Both the position numbers and the translations under genes were made by a program. Source: Aggregatilinea lenta (GTDB lineage Bacteria; Chloroflexota; Anaerolineae; Aggregatilineales; Aggregatilineaceae). From it: a stretch of DNA of 64,000 nt. The DNA is taken from NCBI RefSeq assembly GCF_003569045.1, contig NZ_BFCB01000002.1:1593506-1657505 (forward strand). Reading direction: 5' to 3'. The notes beneath the pieces are model-generated. The model did not search any database. It was not told where the DNA came from and saw only the letters and a list, made by a program, of their open reading frames with translations. This document shows positions 60,301 through 64,000 of the stretch, in pieces (positions within the stretch are counted from its first letter, which is position 1; each line of letters begins with the position of its first letter).

Positions 60301-63300
60301 CGTGCGGCGGCTCATCGCCAACAGCGTATCGCGCAGCGGGTCGTTTTCCAGATCCTCAACCGCCAGCGGGATCAGCGTGCGCTGCATGTCTTCCATCGCC
60401 GGGTTGGACTGCAGGTCGTACACCTCCGAGGGCGGCTCGTCGCCGCGCGGGAAGTGTACGATCACCCGCCCGATCATGGTGTGCGGATCGACCTGCATGG
60501 CCGAGCCTTCGCTGACGTCGAGCGCAATCGCCGCCTCGCGCAGCGCAATCTCGAAGATGTTTTCGATGTCGAGCGTCTGGGCCAGCGCCAGCGAAACGCG
60601 GTTCAGCAGCGCCAGCCGCTGCGCCTGCTCGTTGAGCGCCAGAGCGCGGGCGCGCGTCTCCTGGAACAACTGCGCGTTGTCCAGCGCGACCGCCGCCTGA
60701 TTGGCGAACGTCAGGGCGAGCTGCTCGTCAAGCGCGGTGTAGAATTCCGGCTCCTGCTTTTCGAGCGTGAGCACGCCCACCACGTTGCCCTTGCTGATCA
60801 GCGGGGAGCCGAGCCAGCTCTTATACGGACTCGACGCCATGTAGGGCAGCTGCATGCCCGCCGCCGTCATGTCCGCCACGTTGACGACGCGCGCGCCCTC
60901 GGCGATTTGCGCCAGCAGCGGGCTGGACGCGATCTCGGCGGACAGGCCGACCAGGTCATCCGCATTGGGCGACTCGACGCCCGCATACCCGCGCGCCGCG
61001 ACGACGTGCAGCTCCGGGCGATCCGTCGCGCGCAGCCACAGCGTCACACCGTCGAACGGAATCACGCTGCCCAGCGCGTCGAGCACCAGGGTAATGACCT
61101 GATCCGGCTCCAGCGTGGCCGTGATCTGGCTGGACACTTCGGTGAGGGTCGCCATCTGGATCGCGCGCTGGTTGAGGTCGGCTTCCAGCTTGGCACGCTC
61201 GGTCACGTCTTCGACCAGCAGCACGATGCCGGTTACCGTGCGGCCTTCGAGCATCGGGTAAACGTAGTAGTTGCGAATTGAACGCTCGCCGGACGGATCC
61301 GTGCGCTCGACTTCGTATTCCACCTGCGGCTCGCTGGTGCCCAGCACGATCGCGATCGCCGGGCGTAAGAAGTCGGCGTAGTCGGGCCGGAAGTCGAACA
61401 GCTTTTTGCCCACCCCGCCATGCGACCAGCCGTAGCGCTCGATCATGTACTGGTTGATGCGCCGCAGCCGCAGGTCGAGGTCCATCACGACGATGCCCTG
61501 GCGGATCGACTCGACCACGGACTGGTTGAAGATCGTCAGGCTGAGCGTCTCGTTGTAGAGGCGCGCTTTTTCGATGGCAAGCGACGCCTGGCTGGCAATC
61601 GTTTCGGCCAGCTCGATTTCGGCGTCGGTGAAGCTGCGCAGCACGGTCGAGTCCAGGCCGATGGTGCCGATCAGCGTTTCGCCCACCACCAGCGGCACGA
61701 TCATCAGCGAAAGCGTGCTGCGCTCGCGCAGCGCGTCCCATGCCTGCTCGAACAGCGGGTCGTGCAGCACGTCGGCGGAGACGAGCGGGTGGCGCGTCTC
61801 GCGCACGCGCTCGATCGACAGGTTGCCTTCCAGGCCGATGGTCAGGTCGGGCAGCGGAACGACGAAGGGATAGTCCATCGCCAGACGGCCCGCGGTCTCG
61901 CCTTCGATCAGCACCAGACCGGCATGCTGCACGTGCAGCGCCTCGGCCAGTTCGCTGACCACGATGCGGTAAATTTCCTGGGGATCGAGCGTCTCGGCCA
62001 GACGCGTGGACACGCGGTTGATCACGGCCAGCCGCTGCGCCTGGGCGTCCAGCTCGGTCGCGCGCTGCCGGGCGGCGTTGAACAGCCGCGCATTTTCCAG
62101 CGCGACGCCGGACAGATTTGCCAGCCGCTGGATCAGCTCCAGGTTCTCGCGGAAGCCGAATGCGTTTTCGATCTCGCTGCCCAAATGCAGCGCGCCGACC
62201 GCCTGCCCCGCGACGATCGTCGGCACGACCAGCGTCGTGCGCTCGCCATCGGCGTACCACGCATCCAGGTCACGGTAAATCGCGCGCGACGCCGATTCAT
62301 ACTGGAGCCGGTAGAGGCGCGGTTGAAGCTCGCGATAGGCCGCGCCGATTGCGGTTTCGTCCACAGGCAGCGGCTCGCCGCGCGTGACCATCATCGCACC
62401 GCCGGGCGTCGGGCTGGCGCGGGAAATGTTGAACAGGCCGGTGCTCTCGTCGTAGAGCGCGACGCTCATGCGTGTGAAGGGCACCATTTGCTGCAAGCCG
62501 TGCCCGATCGCCTCGATCACCGAGTCCGCATTCAGCGAGCTGGACACCGCCTCCATCATCTCGTTCAGGCGCTGTTCCTGTTCGGCGGCGCGCACCGTTT
62601 CCAGGTAGAGGCGCGTCGTCTCGATGGCCGCGGCGGCCTGCGACGCGAACAGCTCGAACGGCTGAAGCGACGATACGGTCGGCACGCTGCCGTCGACCGG
62701 CTCGGACATTTCGATGATGCCGATGATGCGCTTCTGGTCCTGCCCGACCAGCGGCAGGTAGAACACGTCCTGCGGATGCCAGATGTCCAGCGGGGCAGTG
62801 CTGGGGACAGCCGGTTCGCCGCCGTACACGTTGCGGCGCACCCACGGGTGGCTGTAGCGCAGGTAGAAGCCCGCGCCGATCTTCATCTCGTGGAAATCGA
62901 GGTCCTTGATCCACTGCCGCCAGCGCTCGCCGTTCAGCACCCGCGTGGCCAGCAGCTCCGATTCGTCGGCGCTGTACCCGGCAGAAATAACCGAGGTCGG
63001 TTCCAGGCGCTCGTCACGCAGCGTGATCACGACGCGCTTCCAGCCCGCCTGCTTGATCCCCTCCGCGACGACTTGCAGACGCGAGGGCACATCCGGCGCG
63101 TTCTGGATCTCGCTGGCGACGAGATGCAACTGCGCCAGCCGGTCGCGTTCGCGGCGGGTCGCTTCCGCTTCCTGCTGGATGCGCTCGATCAAGCGGAAGT
63201 TTTCGATGCTGAAGGCCGCCTGCGACGCGAACAGTTCCAGCGCCTCGATCGTGTCCACCGTGGGGCGGCGGCCCGACCGGGGCTGGTCCACGCTCATCAG

Positions 63301-64000
63301 GCCAATCAGACGCCGTTCCGCGCCGTAAATGGGAACCAGCAGCAGGTCGTCGGGGTGCCAGGCGCGCTGCCCGGCCCGCTGCGGTTCGGTCGGCAAGGAA
63401 TAGGTCGGTAGATTCTGCGGTAGGTCGGCGGAGCCTTCGGCAGGGATGAAGAAGCTGCCACTGATGCGGAAGCGTGACTGCATCAGGTCGTGGGCCTGTG
63501 CCAGCGGCGGGTTCACCTGCCGCACGGCATCGAAGTCCGACTGGGACATGCCCGCCTGCGCCGTGCGGTGCAGCACCTGCCCGCGCTCGTCCACGATGCT
63601 GATCAGCACCGCGTCGAAGCCGACCGTCTCGCGCACACTGTTGGCGACCGCCGCCAGTAGATCGGGCAGTGTCGCGCCCTGGCGGAAGCGCTCGCCCAGC
63701 TCGGAGATGCGGCCCATACGCTCGGCGCGCACACGCAGCTGCTGGTTGGCGGCGATCTGCTCCTGGTAGCGGCGCGCGTTGCCGATGGCGATCGCGGCCT
63801 GATTGGACACGGCCAGCCCGAACTCGATCACCCGCGTGTCGATCACGCCCGGCGCGTCGGCAAACAGGTGAATGACGGCCATCGCCTGATCTTCGAACAC
63901 CACCGGCGCGGCGAGGGCGGACTGCGCGCTGTCCGGCGCGGCGCTGATCTGCGTCTCCTGCGCGTAATCGGTCACCAGCACTGCGTCGCGGCGCACAATC
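57382..64000 (-). CDS. Giant multi-GAF sensor histidine kinase (N-terminus beyond window)
   Basis: About 2,206 codons are visible and the frame is open at the right edge, so the start lies outside. Counting from the visible end (approximate residues): GAF1 partial 1-75, GAF2 95-269, GAF3 289-465, GAF4 469-639, GAF5 649-812, PAS 812-932, GAF6 942-1112, GAF7 1129-1289, GAF8 1295-1465, GAF9 1479-1635, GAF10 1662-1822, PAS 1840-1960, HisKA with FVATVSHELRTPMTSIKGY (His about 1972), and HATPase_c 2070-2190 (NLADNAFNYTPDGG, ITDTGIGIAP, GTGLGLAIV). No membrane helix in the visible part; each GAF is followed by a short coiled-coil-like linker (for example AFSIENFRLIERI, NQAAVALDNAQLF). GAFs often bind cyclic nucleotides or tetrapyrroles; no ligand is evident. 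Confidence 0.9.
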   Translation of the reverse strand, partial: IVRRDAVLVTDYAQETQISAAPDSAQSALAAPVVFEDQAMAVIHLFADAPGVIDTRVIEFGLAVSNQAAIAIGNARRYQEQIAANQQLRVRAERMGRISELGERFRQGATLPDLLAAVANSVRETVGFDAVLISIVDERGQVLHRTAQAGMSQSDFDAVRQVNPPLAQAHDLMQSRFRISGSFFIPAEGSADLPQNLPTYSLPTEPQRAGQRAWHPDDLLLVPIYGAERRLIGLMSVDQPRSGRRPTVDTIEALELFASQAAFSIENFRLIERIQQEAEATRRERDRLAQLHLVASEIQNAPDVPSRLQVVAEGIKQAGWKRVVITLRDERLEPTSVISAGYSADESELLATRVLNGERWRQWIKDLDFHEMKIGAGFYLRYSHPWVRRNVYGGEPAVPSTAPLDIWHPQDVFYLPLVGQDQKRIIGIIEMSEPVDGSVPTVSSLQPFELFASQAAAAIETTRLYLETVRAAEQEQRLNEMMEAVSSSLNADSVIEAIGHGLQQMVPFTRMSVALYDESTGLFNISRASPTPGGAMMVTRGEPLPVDETAIGAAYRELQPRLYRLQYESASRAIYRDLDAWYADGERTTLVVPTIVAGQAVGALHLGSEIENAFGFRENLELIQRLANLSGVALENARLFNAARQRATELDAQAQRLAVINRVSTRLAETLDPQEIYRIVVSELAEALHVQHAGLVLIEGETAGRLAMDYPFVVPLPDLTIGLEGNLSIERVRETRHPLVSADVLHDPLFEQAWDALRERSTLSLMIVPLVVGETLIGTIGLDSTVLRSFTDAEIELAETIASQASLAIEKARLYNETLSLTIFNQSVVESIRQGIVVMDLDLRLRRINQYMIERYGWSHGGVGKKLFDFRPDYADFLRPAIAIVLGTSEPQVEYEVERTDPSGERSIRNYYVYPMLEGRTVTGIVLLVEDVTERAKLEADLNQRAIQMATLTEVSSQITATLEPDQVITLVLDALGSVIPFDGVTLWLRATDRPELHVVAARGYAGVESPNADDLVGLSAEIASSPLLAQIAEGARVVNVADMTAAGMQLPYMASSPYKSWLGSPLISKGNVVGVLTLEKQEPEFYTALDEQLALTFANQAAVALDNAQLFQETRARALALNEQAQRLALLNRVSLALAQTLDIENIFEIALREAAIALDVSEGSAMQVDPHTMIGRVIVHFPRGDEPPSEVYDLQSNPAMEDMQRTLIPLAVEDLENDPLRDTLLAMSRRTGIKSLLMVPLVVGGNVIGTLRLEATDRRRWFNDAQIELAQTIATQAAIAVQNAALFEQAAARNRELETLFESAQATAVTLDLNEVIRRVTVQVLSALRADACTVFLWDDVNNRLEVRDDISARMDGVMPDQPGDQYNVADYPLRERALRERELVVVRATDDDVPDNELSILQRHGAATRVLVPLVVNEIAIGLVELETLDPNRFFATDDMRLARTLASQAAISIENARLQTETRRTVEELYIINDMSAGLSSATNLSELLQVVADQLPNLTEAEAIYVALFDAERKEWTFPLTVADDEPFDMAPQPLGSDEFSLVLKRQAPLLLAGEHQDDVRRSLGIHTLLPPEMRCFLGVPLFAADELIGVLAIRDDSDDLAFTHNDQRILTTVGSQLGVAIQSARLFQQTVELASVLEQRVRERTSELEQERQQLSTLYQITTELSTSLDVERLLDRALAMVAESVNATQAAILAVDANNNRLTVRARYGDDVALGDGGDSLEIGEGLAGWAIQNHQSLVVHNVQQDPRWLRLGVGDDVPQAAIATLIEANDDVLGVMMLYRERPGAFSEDHLRLASAAANQVANAMNNAELYSLIRDQAERLATLLRQEQVEATKSGAILDSVADGVIVADPEGHVIVFNSTAERILGRNAGQAMRSDLVTFAETLGVNTQLWVEAIAGWMNAPASYRPGDFLDERIELDDGRVLSVRFSPVTMEDQFLGTVGVFRDITRDVEVDRLKSEFVATVSHELRTPMTSIKGYADLLLLGAAGAISDQQQHFLETIKHNADRLSILVNDLLDISRIDQGRVELRFGAVDLNELLCSVSDHLRGRIEDEKRPMNVSVRLPEGESLPIWGDYDKMAQVFTNLADNAFNYTPDGGQITLATTYDLQAGNVTVAITDTGIGIAPDLGERIFERFNRGDEGQDRVMNTPGTGLGLAIVREFVTMHHGRIWYESQPEKGTTFFVELPIKQSETASTTA

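Noticed and set aside
57409-63411. Very long open frames on the plus strand (1,290 and 663 residues)
   Set aside because: They are antisense to the GAF kinase; high GC at wobble positions leaves few stops. The translations are Arg/His/Gln-rich with no domain.

Overview
The window is GC-rich, densely coded chromosomal DNA from a free-living bacterium. The gene families suggest a filamentous or heterotrophic Chloroflexota, Anaerolineae-like: multi-GAF histidine kinases, Ser/Thr kinases with TPR repeats, many Thr/Pro-rich secreted proteins, TolB-like propellers, F420-type LLM oxidoreductases, a RIO kinase and FabI. This is an inference from gene content; no rRNA or tRNA is present to confirm it. 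I saw no prophage, CRISPR array or plasmid functions. The only clear mobile element is one IS5-type insertion.

Layout. 1-4.0 kb: two related secreted glycosidase-like proteins (one cut by the window edge) around an HD-domain phosphohydrolase. 4.4-14.8 kb: rimO, a RIO kinase, a TlpA-type thioredoxin, a small zinc-ribbon protein, a TauE/SafE exporter, a membrane-anchored TIR-like protein, a CAP-domain surface protein and a 2-hydroxyacid dehydrogenase. 14.8-21.3 kb, mostly minus strand: a cold-shock gene with a terminator in its leader, an overlapping ArsA-type ATPase/UbiB-type kinase pair, a CaCA exchanger overlapping a PII-like gene, and an O-methyltransferase. 21.7-28.1 kb: an intradiol dioxygenase, a lipoprotein joining a propeller, LysM and L,D-transpeptidase, a polytopic membrane protein, and fabI. 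28.8-33.2 kb: xseA, a Ser/Thr kinase-TPR protein, then xseB in one co-directional run. 33.3-45.3 kb: LLM oxidoreductase, murJ, secreted proteins, two tandem M28 peptidases, an epimerase, a triple-META protein, a DUF2085 protein and a protein with a deoxyribosyltransferase-like domain. 45.3-49.7 kb: DUF402 protein, PAS/GAF histidine kinase and two unknowns. 49.8-53.7 kb: a TPP-riboswitch operon for thiamine (thiN plus an ABC importer). 53.7-57.3 kb: a compositionally distinct TolB-like protein, the IS, an alpha/beta hydrolase and a response regulator. 57.4 kb to the end: a giant histidine kinase with about ten GAF domains, open at the right edge.

The intergenic spaces carry a dispersed repeat system. 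Element A (about 42 bp, CTCACCCCCGGCCCCTCTCC...GGAGAGGGGAG) occurs about 8 times. Element B is a hairpin family with an outer GTAGGGGC/GCCCCTAC and variable but self-complementary inner arms; it occurs about 17 times. In seven places A is followed by B in the same order and on the same strand. This is the most unusual structural signal here and does not correspond to genes. Starts were chosen from visible ribosome-binding sites, so several coding regions are shorter than the longest open frame.
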